A stretch of DNA of 64,000 nt from DATCBF01 sp964401995 (GTDB lineage Bacteria; Actinomycetota; Thermoleophilia; Solirubrobacterales; 70-9): contig CAYOAP010000003.1 in NCBI GenBank assembly GCA_964401995.1, forward strand, positions 1 through 64,000, written 5' to 3'. A model generated the notes under the pieces. The model made no database searches. It saw only the letters and a list, made by a program, of their open reading frames with translations, and was not told the origin of the DNA. This document shows positions 40,678 to 49,768 of the stretch, piece by piece. Each line of letters begins with the position of its first letter. Positions within the stretch are counted from its first letter, which is position 1. The translations under genes were made by a program, and so were the position numbers.

Positions 40678-42324
40678 CTAGGGACGAACGACAAACGATG
40701 TCTGGGCTGGGGGGCTCGCCTTGCCCGCGGCATTGGTCGCGACTGCCGTCATGCGGTAGGCGCCGGGCTTGAGGTTCTTCGGCTTCTTGCCGGGCTTGCC
40801 GTATCGGCCCGAATACGGGATCGCATTCTTGCCCTTGTGCAGGCTGCGGCTGAAGGAGGGAATCCGCGGGCTCTTCGCGCAGCGCCTCGCCTTCGCCGGG
40901 CTGCAGGATGAGCTCGCTTTGAGCTTGAAGGTGACCGTTGCCGCCTCTGACAGGGTGAGCCGCAGCGTCGTTCCGGCGTGGACCGCGCGACGCGACACCA
41001 CCGCGCCTCCCGGCTTGACGCGGAACGACTTCGGTGTTGCCTTGAAATCGGAAATCGCGGGCGTTAAGGGAATCCCGGGGCCGTCGCCGCCTCCGCCGGC
41101 GGGCGGCTGGCAGGCCGCCTGGGTGGAGCCGTCACTTGGGCATTTGTCCTGGCTGATGTCGCCGTAGCCATCGTGGTCCGCATCGGGCTCGATGTCGGCG
41201 TCGTAGAGGATCGTGCCGTTGTGCGAGAGCCCCGAGACCGTGATCCCGTCGCCGCCGTCATTCGGATCGTCGTAAACCGCCGCGCCGCCACTTGCCTGAA
41301 AGCCCTGGTCTCTGAGGCTCGGCACCGAGAGGCCGACGAAAGCCCCAGCCGGTATAGGCAGCCGGGTCGGGAAGCTGGAGATCTTCGAGAAGAGCGGCTG
41401 CGCGGGAGCGGTCACGTTTTCTGCCGCGCTGGAATGCAGAACCGTGTAGCCGCTGAAGCCGCCGCCGCTGGCGGCGGGATTGGGAACGACAACGCGGGCG
41501 CGGTAGGGGCCCGCATCTCCGTCCAGCACCCGCCAACGGACGACGACGCCATCGAATGCCGCCGCAGTGGAGACGCCGCCGATCTTCTTCTGGATTCGCA
41601 TGCAGCCTCCGCCGCCGCAGCCTGGCGGTGGAGCCGAGCGTTCGCCCTGCAGGTTGCTGCCGAAGAGCGTCCCCGAGCAGGCCGAGGTCGCGATCGGCGA
41701 GCCCGGGCAAAGGTCCTGGGAGAAGTCGCCGTAGCCATCGCCATCTTCGTCGGACTCGAGCACCGCTCCGATGTTGACCCGGGCGTTGCTCGTGTTGCCC
41801 GTCGAGTACGAGCTGCCGATGACGGGATCGAGGGTCACCGAGCCGAAGCTCGCGACATCGGTCGCCGCGGCCGTGGTGAAGTAGCGCGGCGTCTCTTTGA
41901 CGAATGCGTTGACGGCGAAGCGGGCGCCGAGCAGATCGCCGGCGGTTGCCGGAATGCGGTCGACGAAGGTGCTTTCCGCTGTGAGCGGCAGGCCGGAAAG
42001 GGAGTGCGCTTCGCCGCCGCCGATCACCGAGGCGGTTGACGGCCCGAGGACCCTGAAGGTCCGCGCCTGGACCGTGTCGCTGGGCAGGGTTTCTTCGCCG
42101 ACGAAAACCCTGACCTTGGTCAATATCCCGCTGAAGGGAAAGGCGTAGCTGGGCGCCGCGGCGGTGGTGCGCTGGAACGCGGAGCAGGTGCAGCCCCCGA
42201 CGGTGCCGGCGCCCCCAACCTGCCCGATCAGCTGCGGTTCCGCCGCGCCCGCCGGCGCGGCGCAAAGCAGCGCGGCGGCGAGCACCATGAATAAGGCTGG
42301 CAAACCCATGCGGACGCGACTCAC
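40678..42324 (-). CDS. Secreted protein with two thrombospondin-3-like calcium motifs
   Basis: About 548 residues; GTG 42324 chosen (ATG 42309 possible). Signal peptide ends near APAGAAE. Two Asp-rich calcium-binding-like loops, DEDGDGYGDFSQDLCPG (about 190) and DADHDGYGDISQDKCPS (about 380), each follow a domain of about 150-180 residues beginning with a jelly-roll-like segment, so the protein is a tandem duplication. The C-terminal 130 residues are Ser/Lys-rich (SSSCSPAKARRCAKS) and end TSFVVRP, a layout common in Solirubrobacterales exoproteins. Divergent from the next gene. No enzyme motif. Confidence 0.75.
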   Translation of the reverse strand: MSRVRMGLPALFMVLAAALLCAAPAGAAEPQLIGQVGGAGTVGGCTCSAFQRTTAAAPSYAFPFSGILTKVRVFVGEETLPSDTVQARTFRVLGPSTASVIGGGEAHSLSGLPLTAESTFVDRIPATAGDLLGARFAVNAFVKETPRYFTTAAATDVASFGSVTLDPVIGSSYSTGNTSNARVNIGAVLESDEDGDGYGDFSQDLCPGSPIATSACSGTLFGSNLQGERSAPPPGCGGGGCMRIQKKIGGVSTAAAFDGVVVRWRVLDGDAGPYRARVVVPNPAASGGGFSGYTVLHSSAAENVTAPAQPLFSKISSFPTRLPIPAGAFVGLSVPSLRDQGFQASGGAAVYDDPNDGGDGITVSGLSHNGTILYDADIEPDADHDGYGDISQDKCPSDGSTQAACQPPAGGGGDGPGIPLTPAISDFKATPKSFRVKPGGAVVSRRAVHAGTTLRLTLSEAATVTFKLKASSSCSPAKARRCAKSPRIPSFSRSLHKGKNAIPYSGRYGKPGKKPKNLKPGAYRMTAVATNAAGKASPPAQTSFVVRP

Positions 42325-42392
42325 AACGAAAGTTTGACATGCCAACAGCCTGCCTGGGCCAACCGCCGATGAGCGGGACTAGGCTCACCCGG

Positions 42393-43277
42393 ATGCTCGC
42401 CCCTGCAAGGCCCTCGATGCGCCGCCTGCCCGGCTATGCGCTTGGAGCAGTTCTCCTCGTGTGCGCGTTGGCCACGACGGCGATCGGGGCTGGCTCGATC
42501 GCGCGGCCTGGGCCGAGAATCCTGAGCGCGTCGTGGGGCACCGACAACGCGGTCGGCTGTCCGGGCGGGGAAAAGGGGCTCGACAACATCCCCGTCACCT
42601 TCAACTGGTTCATCCGCCGCGCGTCGATTCAGACCACGGACTTTCGGATCGTGCGCAGCGATGGAAGCAGCGCGACACCGGCCTGCGCGCTTCAGTTCCC
42701 GCCGGACGAGTCGGACGAGGGCCAGACGGTGAATCTGATTGGCGACTTCGGGGACTCGGTGAGCGGGCCGACGCCAGTTGCGATTCGCGTTGTCGGGGCG
42801 ATGCAGGGGAAGGCGCCCGGGGCGACTCGGTGGAGGCAGATCCCGCCCTTGCCGGAAGCCGACGTGGAGCCCTTGTCGGGAGGCCCGTACATCGTCGACG
42901 CCTGGAAGCTGACGCCGGCGATCTACCGCGGTGACGCCAACCGCTGCACGGTCGGCAAGACCTTCGTGCGCGTGATGTGGTCCAACGGGCTGACGGCCTA
43001 CCCCACGGGGGCCGAGGTCGGCGCCCCCGTCGTCGCCTCCTACCGCGCCATCTACAAACTGCCGAGCGGCAAGGTCGTCGCGGTCGCCCCGCTCGAAGTC
43101 GCCGACCTCCACGATCACCCGAGCGCGGCCAACGCCGACAACATGCATGACCTCTGCCTGCCGCGGCTGCCCCGTGGCGCGAAGCTCACCGGAGTGACGA
43201 TCGGCGCCGGCCTGATCCAGGACCCCAACGGCGATCCCAACCTCGCCCAGAAATTCAGAGCCGCCATTCAGGTCTAA
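42393..43277 (+). CDS. Exported hypothetical protein
   Basis: About 294 residues from ATG 42393, 7 nt after TAGGCT (42380-42385), so leaderless is likely. A signal anchor (LPGYALGAVLLVCALATTAI) precedes a beta-rich body with HDHPSAANADNMHDLCLPRL near residue 250. An extended frame from 42339 exists but would cover the -10 box. Two Cys pairs suggest disulfides outside the cell. No family is recognised. Confidence 0.65.
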   Translation: MLAPARPSMRRLPGYALGAVLLVCALATTAIGAGSIARPGPRILSASWGTDNAVGCPGGEKGLDNIPVTFNWFIRRASIQTTDFRIVRSDGSSATPACALQFPPDESDEGQTVNLIGDFGDSVSGPTPVAIRVVGAMQGKAPGATRWRQIPPLPEADVEPLSGGPYIVDAWKLTPAIYRGDANRCTVGKTFVRVMWSNGLTAYPTGAEVGAPVVASYRAIYKLPSGKVVAVAPLEVADLHDHPSAANADNMHDLCLPRLPRGAKLTGVTIGAGLIQDPNGDPNLAQKFRAAIQV

Positions 43278-43310
43278 TGCTTTCCCGCCGGGCCACCGAT
43301 AGGGGGTCCG

Positions 43311-44528
43311 ATGAGCAGTGCATCGACCGCGATCAGGGGAACCCGCGCCATCGGCCTGGCGGCCGTGCTGGCGATCTTCGGCTGCCTCTGGCTCGCCGCG
43401 GAGGCCAGCGCCGGGGTCTACTGGGGGAGCATGGGCGGCAACACGGTCGGCCGCGCCAACTCTGACGGGAGCGGCGTCGAACCGAGCCTGATCACCGGCG
43501 CCGCGCAGCCGTGGGGCGTGGCGGTCGATGAGACCCACCTCTACTGGGCGAACTTCGCCGGCCACACGATCGGGCGCGCCAAGCTCGACGGCACCGGAGT
43601 CGAACAGAGCTTCATCGAAAACGTCGAACCGACGGCGCTCGCGGTCGCCGAAGGCCACATCTTCTGGACCGACGACGGGCCCCGCTCGATCGGGCGCGCC
43701 AAGCTCGACGGCAGCGGCGTCGAAAGGGAATTCATTCCCAACGCCGGCACCTTCGCTGGGCTGGCGGCCAACTCCGAATTCCTCTACTGGGGCCACCCGG
43801 AAGGCGAAGGGACGATCGCCCGCGCCCGCCTCGACGGCAGCGATTTCGAAGCGGCCTTCATCGACCCTGCCGGCCCCCTCATCCCCTACGGAGTTGCCGT
43901 CGGCGCCGACGGCGTCTACTGGGCGAATTCGATGAACGACTCGATCGGCCACGCCGATCTCAGCGGCGGCGGCATCGACGAAGAATTCATTCCCAACGCG
44001 CACCCGGCGGGAGTCGCCGTCGACGGCGACTACATCTACTGGGGCAAGGCCTCGCTGCCGCAGGCGATCGGCCGCGCCAACATCGATGGCGGCAACATCC
44101 AGAGCGCGTTCGTCCCCGGCATCGAAGAAGCCTTCGGGCTCGCCGCCGACGTGCCGCCCTCGACGCCCGCGACCCCCTCGACCGAAGCCGCTCCCGCGAA
44201 GCCGGCGCCGTCGTCCCTCGCCTCCCCCGCCCCCTATTTGGCGCTCCACATCGGCAAGCGCGATCGAGACCGGCGGGCCGGCAAGGCGAAGGTCACGGTC
44301 GGGATCTCCGGGCCGGGCGAGCTGACGCTTTCCGGCGAGCACGTCGCGAAGGTCACCCATCACGTCTCCGCGGCGGGCCGCGTCAAGCTCGCGATCTCCC
44401 CCACTGGCGCGTTCGCGCGCAGCCTCAAAGGTCACGCCGCCCGTTCCAGGATCACGGTCACTTTCACACCGACCGGCGGCGCCATGCTCGTCAAACACAC
44501 ACGGATTCGTCTGGCCCGCATCGCTTAG
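43311..44528 (+). CDS. Secreted YWTD-like beta-propeller
   Basis: 405 residues. Signal peptide to about residue 34 (LWLAAEASA). About six blades follow with the pattern (L/V)YWxN..G.TIGRA.LDGxxVExxFI (for example VYWGSMGGNTVGRANSDG, LYWANFAGHTIGRAKLDG), as in LDL-receptor YWTD propellers, here without EGF domains. A Pro/Ala linker (about 275-300) leads to a beta-sandwich with Lys/Arg-rich strands (GKRDRDRRAGKAKVTVG). Probably a cell-wall or secreted binding protein. It starts 33 bp after the preceding exported-protein gene. Confidence 0.8.
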   Translation: MSSASTAIRGTRAIGLAAVLAIFGCLWLAAEASAGVYWGSMGGNTVGRANSDGSGVEPSLITGAAQPWGVAVDETHLYWANFAGHTIGRAKLDGTGVEQSFIENVEPTALAVAEGHIFWTDDGPRSIGRAKLDGSGVEREFIPNAGTFAGLAANSEFLYWGHPEGEGTIARARLDGSDFEAAFIDPAGPLIPYGVAVGADGVYWANSMNDSIGHADLSGGGIDEEFIPNAHPAGVAVDGDYIYWGKASLPQAIGRANIDGGNIQSAFVPGIEEAFGLAADVPPSTPATPSTEAAPAKPAPSSLASPAPYLALHIGKRDRDRRAGKAKVTVGISGPGELTLSGEHVAKVTHHVSAAGRVKLAISPTGAFARSLKGHAARSRITVTFTPTGGAMLVKHTRIRLARIA

Positions 44529-44545
44529 GTAATAGGGTCACGCCA

Positions 44546-45559
44546 ATGGCGGAGGAGCAGAAGATGGTTCTGGTCACTGGAGGCTCAGGCTTCCTCGGTG
44601 GCTGGTGTGTGGCCGAGCTTCTGCGCCGTGGCCACTCGGTCAGGACCACTGTGCGGGACCTCTCGCGCGAGCCGGAGGTCAGGGCCCGGGTGGGGAGTCT
44701 GTCCGGCGATCGCCTCTCGGTGGTGGCCGCCGACCTGCTCAGCGACAGCGGCTGGGAGCAGGCAGTCGACGGCTGCGACCACGTCCTCCACGTCGCCTCG
44801 CCGTTCCCTCTGACTCAGCCGAAGGACCCCGACGAGCTGATCGTGCCGGCCCGGGAGGGGACCCTGCGGGTTCTCCGCGCTGCCCTGGGCGCCGGCGCTT
44901 CACGGGTCGTCGTCACCTCTTCGGTCGCCGCCGTCGGCGGCAGCGCCAAGGGGTCGGGGCGGCGCCTGGACGAGTCGGATTGGACCGATCTCGACGATTC
45001 GACCCTAACTCCCTACGCGCGGTCGAAGACGATCGCCGAGCGCGCGGCATGGGATCTGGTCGAGGAGATGGGCGCGACCGAGCGCCTGACGGTCGTCAAC
45101 CCCGGCGCCATCCTCGGGCCCGTCGACAGCGCCGAGCGCTCCCCCTCGCTCGAACTCGTGCAGCGATTGCTTTCGGGGATGCCTGGCGCGCCGCGGATCG
45201 GGTTCAACCTGGTCGATGTGCGCGATGTCGCCGACCTGCAGATCCGGGCGATGGGCGCAGCCGACGCCGGGGGCAAACGCCTGATCGCGGTCCGCTCCTT
45301 TGAGTGGATGGCCGACGTCGCCAAGGTCCTGCGCGAACAACTCGGGAGCGACGCGGCCAAGGTGCCGAAGCGGTCGGTCCCCGACCTTCTCGTTCGTGCG
45401 ATGGGGCTCTTCGACCCCGGCGTTCGCTCGATCGTCGGCCAGCTCGGCCGCAAGCAGGAGTACTCGAGCGCTCAAGCCGAAGAGCTGCTCGGCTGGACGC
45501 CACGGCCGATCGAGGAGACGATCGTCGATTGCGCCCGGAGCATGGTCGACGGGCCCTGA
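44546..45559 (+). CDS. Extended short-chain dehydrogenase (dihydroflavonol-reductase-like)
   Basis: 337 residues. NADPH fold VLVTGGSGFLGGWC; active site YARSKTIAE (Tyr-x3-Lys) with VVVTSSVAAVGG upstream supplying Ser. NPGAILGPVDSAE and FNLVDVRDVADLQIRAM are typical of DFR/aldehyde-reductase SDRs. TAGGGT (44533-44538) ends 7 nt before ATG. Probably reduces an aldehyde or ketone; substrate unknown. Confidence 0.88.
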   Translation: MAEEQKMVLVTGGSGFLGGWCVAELLRRGHSVRTTVRDLSREPEVRARVGSLSGDRLSVVAADLLSDSGWEQAVDGCDHVLHVASPFPLTQPKDPDELIVPAREGTLRVLRAALGAGASRVVVTSSVAAVGGSAKGSGRRLDESDWTDLDDSTLTPYARSKTIAERAAWDLVEEMGATERLTVVNPGAILGPVDSAERSPSLELVQRLLSGMPGAPRIGFNLVDVRDVADLQIRAMGAADAGGKRLIAVRSFEWMADVAKVLREQLGSDAAKVPKRSVPDLLVRAMGLFDPGVRSIVGQLGRKQEYSSAQAEELLGWTPRPIEETIVDCARSMVDGP

Positions 45560-45585
45560 GCCCAGCCGCCTAGCGACGACTCCGA

Positions 45586-46368
45586 GTGCTGCTGCTCGCA
45601 AAGCTCCTGCTTGCCCCGGCCTGCGTGGTTGCCGTCTCACTGGCGGGGAGGCGCTGGGGGGTCGCGGTCGCCGGAGTGCTGGGCGGGCTTCCGGTTGTCG
45701 CCGGGCCGATTCTGCTGGTGCTAACACTCGTCCACGGCGACTCCTTCGGCGCCCGCTCGGCGGCGGGAACCCTGCTCGGGCTGCTGGCGCTGAGCGTCTT
45801 CGTCGTCGTCTACGGCCGCCTTTGCCCCTTCGCCAGGCCGGTCGTCTGCCTCTTTGCCGGTTGGGGCGCCTTTCTGGCGGCAGTGGCGATCCTGAACAAC
45901 TTCCACCCGCCCGCCCTGATCAGCCTGATCGTTGTCGCCGCGACCTTCGCGCTCGGCATCAAACTTCTGCCGTCGCCCGAGGGCCAAGTCGGTGAGATCG
46001 GCCCCCTGCCGAGCTGGGACCTGCCGGCGCGAGCGCTCGCGGCACTGGCGCTCGTGCTCACGATCACGGCCGCTTCGGGATCGTTGGGGCCGGGGCTGAG
46101 CGGACTGCTGGCGCCCTTCCCGATCATCACCAGCGTGCTGGCTGTCTTCACCCATCTGCACGGCTCCCCTGGCCAAGTTCGGGTCCTGCTGCGGAACTTC
46201 CTGGTCGGCTTCTACGGCTTCGCGAGCTTCTGCTTCGTGCTCGCGGTCGGGCTCGATCCGCTGAGCACCGGCGTGGCCTTCCTCGCGGCGATCTCAGCCG
46301 CGCTGGTAGTCCAGCTCTCGGTGTTCGCCCTCCCTATTTCTGGAGCAGGTGCAGCAGCTGGCCGGTGA
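45586..46368 (+). CDS. Polytopic membrane protein, unknown
   Basis: 260 residues from GTG, seven or eight hydrophobic helices with almost no loop (GVAVAGVLGGLPVVAGPILLVLTLVHG; GLDPLSTGVAFLAAISAALVV). A single larger cytoplasmic loop is near 125-145. No transporter motif is evident. Its last 35 bp overlap the convergent TetR gene, so the two transcripts are complementary at their ends. Confidence 0.7.
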   Translation: MLLLAKLLLAPACVVAVSLAGRRWGVAVAGVLGGLPVVAGPILLVLTLVHGDSFGARSAAGTLLGLLALSVFVVVYGRLCPFARPVVCLFAGWGAFLAAVAILNNFHPPALISLIVVAATFALGIKLLPSPEGQVGEIGPLPSWDLPARALAALALVLTITAASGSLGPGLSGLLAPFPIITSVLAVFTHLHGSPGQVRVLLRNFLVGFYGFASFCFVLAVGLDPLSTGVAFLAAISAALVVQLSVFALPISGAGAAAGR

Positions 46369-47002
46369 CCAATCGCGTGTGCCGACGCCTGACCTTGGGG
46401 TCTTTGAGGTCGCGGTCGAGGGAAGCCATGAAGGTCGAGTGCTGGGCCAGCGGCGAGAAGGTGAGGGAGACGAAGAGGAGGACGGCGTCGGAGACGTCGA
46501 AGGGCCGGAGCCCGCGCTTTCGCGCGACTCGGCGCAAAGCCTGGAAAGCGTCCTCGATCGCGCGCGATTCCCGGGGCGCGTCGCGCATGCGCTTGCCCCC
46601 CGCCAGCTCCTCGCGCTGGATCAGCCGCACAAACGAGGGGTGGCGCAGGAGGAACCCCATGTAGCCGTCGACCGCCTTGCCCAGGGCCTTCTCCAGCGAC
46701 CCGCTGGAGCTGTCTTCGGCCCAGGCGACGAGCGGCTGGAAGGCTTCGCGGGCAGCCTGCTCGCGAACGGCGAAGACCCGCTCCAACACGGCGACGTAGA
46801 GCTGCTCCTTGGAGCCGAAGAAGTAGCTCGGGGCGCCGCGGGAGAGGCTGGCGGCGAGGGCGATGTCGCCGAGGCTGGCGGCGTCGAAGCCGCGCTCGGA
46901 ATAGAGCCGCTCGGCGGCGGCGAGGATCGCCTCACGGCTGCGGGCCGCGTCGCGGATCTTCTCGCCGCTCTTCGGCGCCAGGGCTTGAGCCATGCTTGCC
47001 AT
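46334..47002 (-). CDS. TetR-family regulator
   Basis: 222 residues (ATG 47002; second ATG 46993). HTH at about 20-70: ILAAAERLYSERGFDAASLGDIALAASLSRGAPSYFFGSKEQLY. The C-terminal helical domain has MGFLLRHPSFVRLIQREELAGG, typical of TetR_C. Divergent from the DsbA-like isomerase gene 33 bp away, which it probably controls; the gap holds TATATA and TAGAC/GTTCAGCTA elements but no clear long palindrome. Ligand unknown. Confidence 0.88.
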   Translation of the reverse strand: MASMAQALAPKSGEKIRDAARSREAILAAAERLYSERGFDAASLGDIALAASLSRGAPSYFFGSKEQLYVAVLERVFAVREQAAREAFQPLVAWAEDSSSGSLEKALGKAVDGYMGFLLRHPSFVRLIQREELAGGKRMRDAPRESRAIEDAFQALRRVARKRGLRPFDVSDAVLLFVSLTFSPLAQHSTFMASLDRDLKDPKVRRRHTRLVTGQLLHLLQK

Positions 47003-47035
47003 GCTATATAACTTGCTAGACGTTCAGCTAATTCA

Positions 47036-47665
47036 ATGCCTGCCACCGACCCGACACTCTTCTATGACCTTGGCTCCCCTTACGCCTACTTGGCCGTGGA
47101 GCGGGCGGCAGGTGTGCTCGGGCTCGAGCCGCGCTTGGCGCCGGTCCTGGTCGGCGGGATCTTCACCCTGCGCGGACACGGCAGCTGGTCGCAGACCCCG
47201 GACCGAGCGGGCCGGATCGCCGAGGTCGAGGCCCGCGCCGAGCGCTACGGGCTGGCGCCGCTGCGCTGGCCTCCGGGCTGGCCCAACAACACCCTGAAGG
47301 CGATGCGGGCGGTGGTCTGGGCAGAGCAGGGGGGCGGCGGCCAGCGCTTCGCCCGAGCCGCTTTCAGGGCGGCGTTCGCCGCAAGCCGGGACCTCAGCGA
47401 CCTCGAGGTCCTGATCAAAATCGCGGCTTCGGTGGACCTGCCATCCGATCAGCTGCCCGCCGCGATCAAGCAGACGGCGATCAAGGACGAGCTGAAGCGG
47501 CTGACGGCGCGAGCCTGGGAGCGCGGCGTCGTCGGCGTGCCCTGCATCGAGGTCGGCGAGAAGATCTTCTACGGCGACGACCAGCTCGATTTCGCTGCGG
47601 ACAGGCTCAAGGCGCAGCCCGCCGGCCAGGCGAGCGCGAGGTCGCCGAAGCCAACCTCGTCCTGA
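47036..47665 (+). CDS. DsbA-like 2-hydroxychromene-2-carboxylate isomerase family protein (second copy)
   Basis: 209 residues. TLFYDLGSPYAYLAVERAA, WPPGWPNNTLKAMRA and GVVGVPCIEVGEKIFYGDD are the same signatures as the 16147 protein, at perhaps 40% identity. Here the cis-Pro loop is followed by Cys (VPCIEVG), unlike the first copy (VPSLVVG), so the redox behaviour may differ. Regulated by the divergent TetR. The last 20 residues are low complexity. Confidence 0.85.
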   Translation: MPATDPTLFYDLGSPYAYLAVERAAGVLGLEPRLAPVLVGGIFTLRGHGSWSQTPDRAGRIAEVEARAERYGLAPLRWPPGWPNNTLKAMRAVVWAEQGGGGQRFARAAFRAAFAASRDLSDLEVLIKIAASVDLPSDQLPAAIKQTAIKDELKRLTARAWERGVVGVPCIEVGEKIFYGDDQLDFAADRLKAQPAGQASARSPKPTSS

Positions 47666-47743
47666 AAGCCGCCGTCGCCGCGGGTGAAGCCGACTCCTTG
47701 GCGATGCTCACGCCCAGGGCCACTAGCGCGTAGACGACGTGGA

Positions 47744-48013
47744 TCACACCTGGTCGAGAAGCTCTCCAGCGCGGATCCGCTCAGCCATATCCGCCGACTC
47801 GGCGCGGTAGACGTGGCCGTCCTCGAACTCGATCACCGGGTATTTGCGCTGACCCGAGAGCTGCTCGAGGTCGTCACGCTTGCTCGGGCGAAGCGGCCCC
47901 TTGACCAACTCGTACTCGATCCCCTGCTCGTCGAGCGCCTTCTGCACTTTCCAGCATGGATGGGCGTTGATCTTCACCCACTGAGTGGAGCAGCGGTGGA
48001 GCTTGATCGCCAT
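47744..48013 (-). CDS. Glutaredoxin/GST-N-like small protein
   Basis: 89 residues. KLHRCSTQWVKINAHPCWKVQKALDEQGIEYELV has a Cys near the first strand and a second in HPCWKV; RKYPVIEFEDGHVYRAESADMAERI holds the cis-Pro loop (YPV) and the exit of a GST-N or glutaredoxin fold. ATG abuts the stop of the GlxA-like regulator, so both are one transcript. Substrate unknown. Confidence 0.8.
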   Translation of the reverse strand: MAIKLHRCSTQWVKINAHPCWKVQKALDEQGIEYELVKGPLRPSKRDDLEQLSGQRKYPVIEFEDGHVYRAESADMAERIRAGELLDQV

Positions 48014-48964
48014 CTACGGAGAATAGCCCGCCTGGCGCCGCAGCAGCGCCCGCAGGGTCGAGCCGTGCCGGTAGCCGACCAGCGGGGCGATCTGGTCGTA
48101 GCTGAGGTTGGTCGTGCGGCGCAGGTGGTTGGCACGCTCGGCCCGCAAGCGCTTGACCAAGTCATGGGGGCTGCGGCCGGTGCGGGTGCGGCAGTGGCGC
48201 TCCAGAGTGCGGCGGGTGGCCCCGATCGCCGCGGCGGCATCGTCGATCTTGAGCTCGCCATCTAGGTGCTCGCGGACCCAGTCCTCGAACTCGGTGACGA
48301 GCGCGTCGGTGGCAGCGAGGTGGCCTCGCGCGGCTTCGACGCTGATCGCCGGGCGCTCGTCGATCAGCAGGAAGCGGGCCGCCGCGTCGGCCAGCTGCGG
48401 GCTGGCGCGGGAGACGAGGCTGATGCCAAGGTCGATGTGGGCGAAGGCCGCGCCGGCCGTGGTGACCGGGCCGCTGTGGATGACCATGCGCGACATGTCC
48501 AGCTCGACCTTCGGATAGAGCCGGCGGAACTCGCCGGCCAGCCACCAGGTCGTGGTCGCGACCCGCTCGTCGAGCAGGCCGGCGTCGGCGAGCACGAAGG
48601 TGCCGGTGCAGGCAGCGGCGAGCGCGGGGCGGTCGTCGGCCTGCGCCAGCCAGTTGCGCAGGCGGCGGATGTGGGATGACGCGAGCGCCTCGGACAGCGA
48701 TGCCGGTGTCGCCATGCCAAGGCCGGGCACGATGAACACATCTGACTCGGCGAGCACGTCGTCATCGCCGACCACATGGTCCATCGCCAGGGTCAGCCCA
48801 CCCCCGGTCGTGACCTTCGCCGCGCTGCCAACGATCCGGACCTCGATCGGGTCGATCGAGGGGTCGACTGTCGGCCGCAGCTGCTCCGCCGTGCGGAAGA
48901 CGTCCAGCAGCGTGGCCAGGCCGGAGTCGAAGCATCCAGGGACGGCGGTCATCGCGACTCGCAT
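48014..48964 (-). CDS. GlxA-type AraC-family regulator
   Basis: About 316 residues. An N-terminal DJ-1/PfpI-like domain (MTAVPGCFDSGLATLLDVFR, FIVPGLGMATP, CTGTFVLADAGLLDERVATTTWW, with the nucleophile-elbow Cys region) and a C-terminal AraC HTH pair (about 225-316: LKIDDAAAAIGATRRTLERHCRTRTG, LSYDQIAPLVGYRHGSTLRALLR). ATG 48964 is 7 nt after a TACCTT box (48972-48977, reverse). Divergent from the AHL-lactonase-like gene, likely target. Effector unknown. Confidence 0.9.
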   Translation of the reverse strand: MRVAMTAVPGCFDSGLATLLDVFRTAEQLRPTVDPSIDPIEVRIVGSAAKVTTGGGLTLAMDHVVGDDDVLAESDVFIVPGLGMATPASLSEALASSHIRRLRNWLAQADDRPALAAACTGTFVLADAGLLDERVATTTWWLAGEFRRLYPKVELDMSRMVIHSGPVTTAGAAFAHIDLGISLVSRASPQLADAAARFLLIDERPAISVEAARGHLAATDALVTEFEDWVREHLDGELKIDDAAAAIGATRRTLERHCRTRTGRSPHDLVKRLRAERANHLRRTTNLSYDQIAPLVGYRHGSTLRALLRRQAGYSP

Positions 48965-49023
48965 GTCGCAAAAGGTAACGCACAGGTCGCATCTCATACC
49001 CACAGCGAACCTAAGGTGGAGCC

Positions 49024-49755
49024 ATGAAGGTCGAAATGCTCGACGGCGGCTCGTTCACCTCAGCCGCCGGCATCTGGCGCCGGGACGACGACCTCGAGCG
49101 CCAGGCCCGCTTCCCGATCCCGGCCTACCTGATCGAGACCGACGAGGAGCGGATCCTCGTCGACACCGGCCTGCACCCGGCCGCGGTCGCCGACGCGCCC
49201 CGCCACTACGGCCAGCCCGACGCGCTCGGCCTCTTCAAGCTTGAGCTCGAGGCGAGCATCGCTGAGCAGATCGACCTGGCGACGATCACCAAGGTGGTGA
49301 TGACGCACCTGCACTTCGACCACGCCAGCGGCCTCGCCCAGCTGCCGCCCTCGGTCCCGATCTTCATCCAGCGCCGCGAGTGGGAGGCGGCCCACGACGC
49401 TGCCGCAGTCGCCAAGAACTTCTACCTCCCGCTCGACTACAACGCCATCGATGAGCAGGTCATCCTGGTCGACGGCGACCACGACCTGCTCGGCGACGGC
49501 TCGGTCCAGCTCCTCTCGACACCAGGCCACACCCCAGGCCACCAGTCAGTCCGCGTCGGCGAGCGCCTGATCATCGGCGGCGACGTCAGCCACTACGCCT
49601 CCGGCCTCGACGACCACCGCTTCCCGATGTTCGCCGCCGACTTCGCCGCGCAGACGGCATCGGCCGAACGCCTGCGGGTGCTTCGCGATGGCGGCGCCAC
49701 CGTCCGCCCGGGACATGACCCCACGGTTCTCGTGCCTGGTCCCGTGGCGGCGTAG
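49024..49755 (+). CDS. Metallo-beta-lactamase hydrolase, AHL-lactonase-like
   Basis: 243 residues. Metal ligands in THLHFDHASG (H95, H97, D99, H100), the later His of LSTPGHTPGHQ and Asp of GGDVSHY, and a C-terminal RPGHDP. This order, and the DTGLHP segment, match the N-acyl-homoserine-lactonase group, but members also cleave other lactones and esters. A TAAGGT (49012-49017) precedes ATG by 6 nt. GlxA-type regulator divergent. Activity on homoserine lactones is unproven. Confidence 0.85.
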   Translation: MKVEMLDGGSFTSAAGIWRRDDDLERQARFPIPAYLIETDEERILVDTGLHPAAVADAPRHYGQPDALGLFKLELEASIAEQIDLATITKVVMTHLHFDHASGLAQLPPSVPIFIQRREWEAAHDAAAVAKNFYLPLDYNAIDEQVILVDGDHDLLGDGSVQLLSTPGHTPGHQSVRVGERLIIGGDVSHYASGLDDHRFPMFAADFAAQTASAERLRVLRDGGATVRPGHDPTVLVPGPVAA

Positions 49756-49768
49756 GCGGCGGCGGTCG

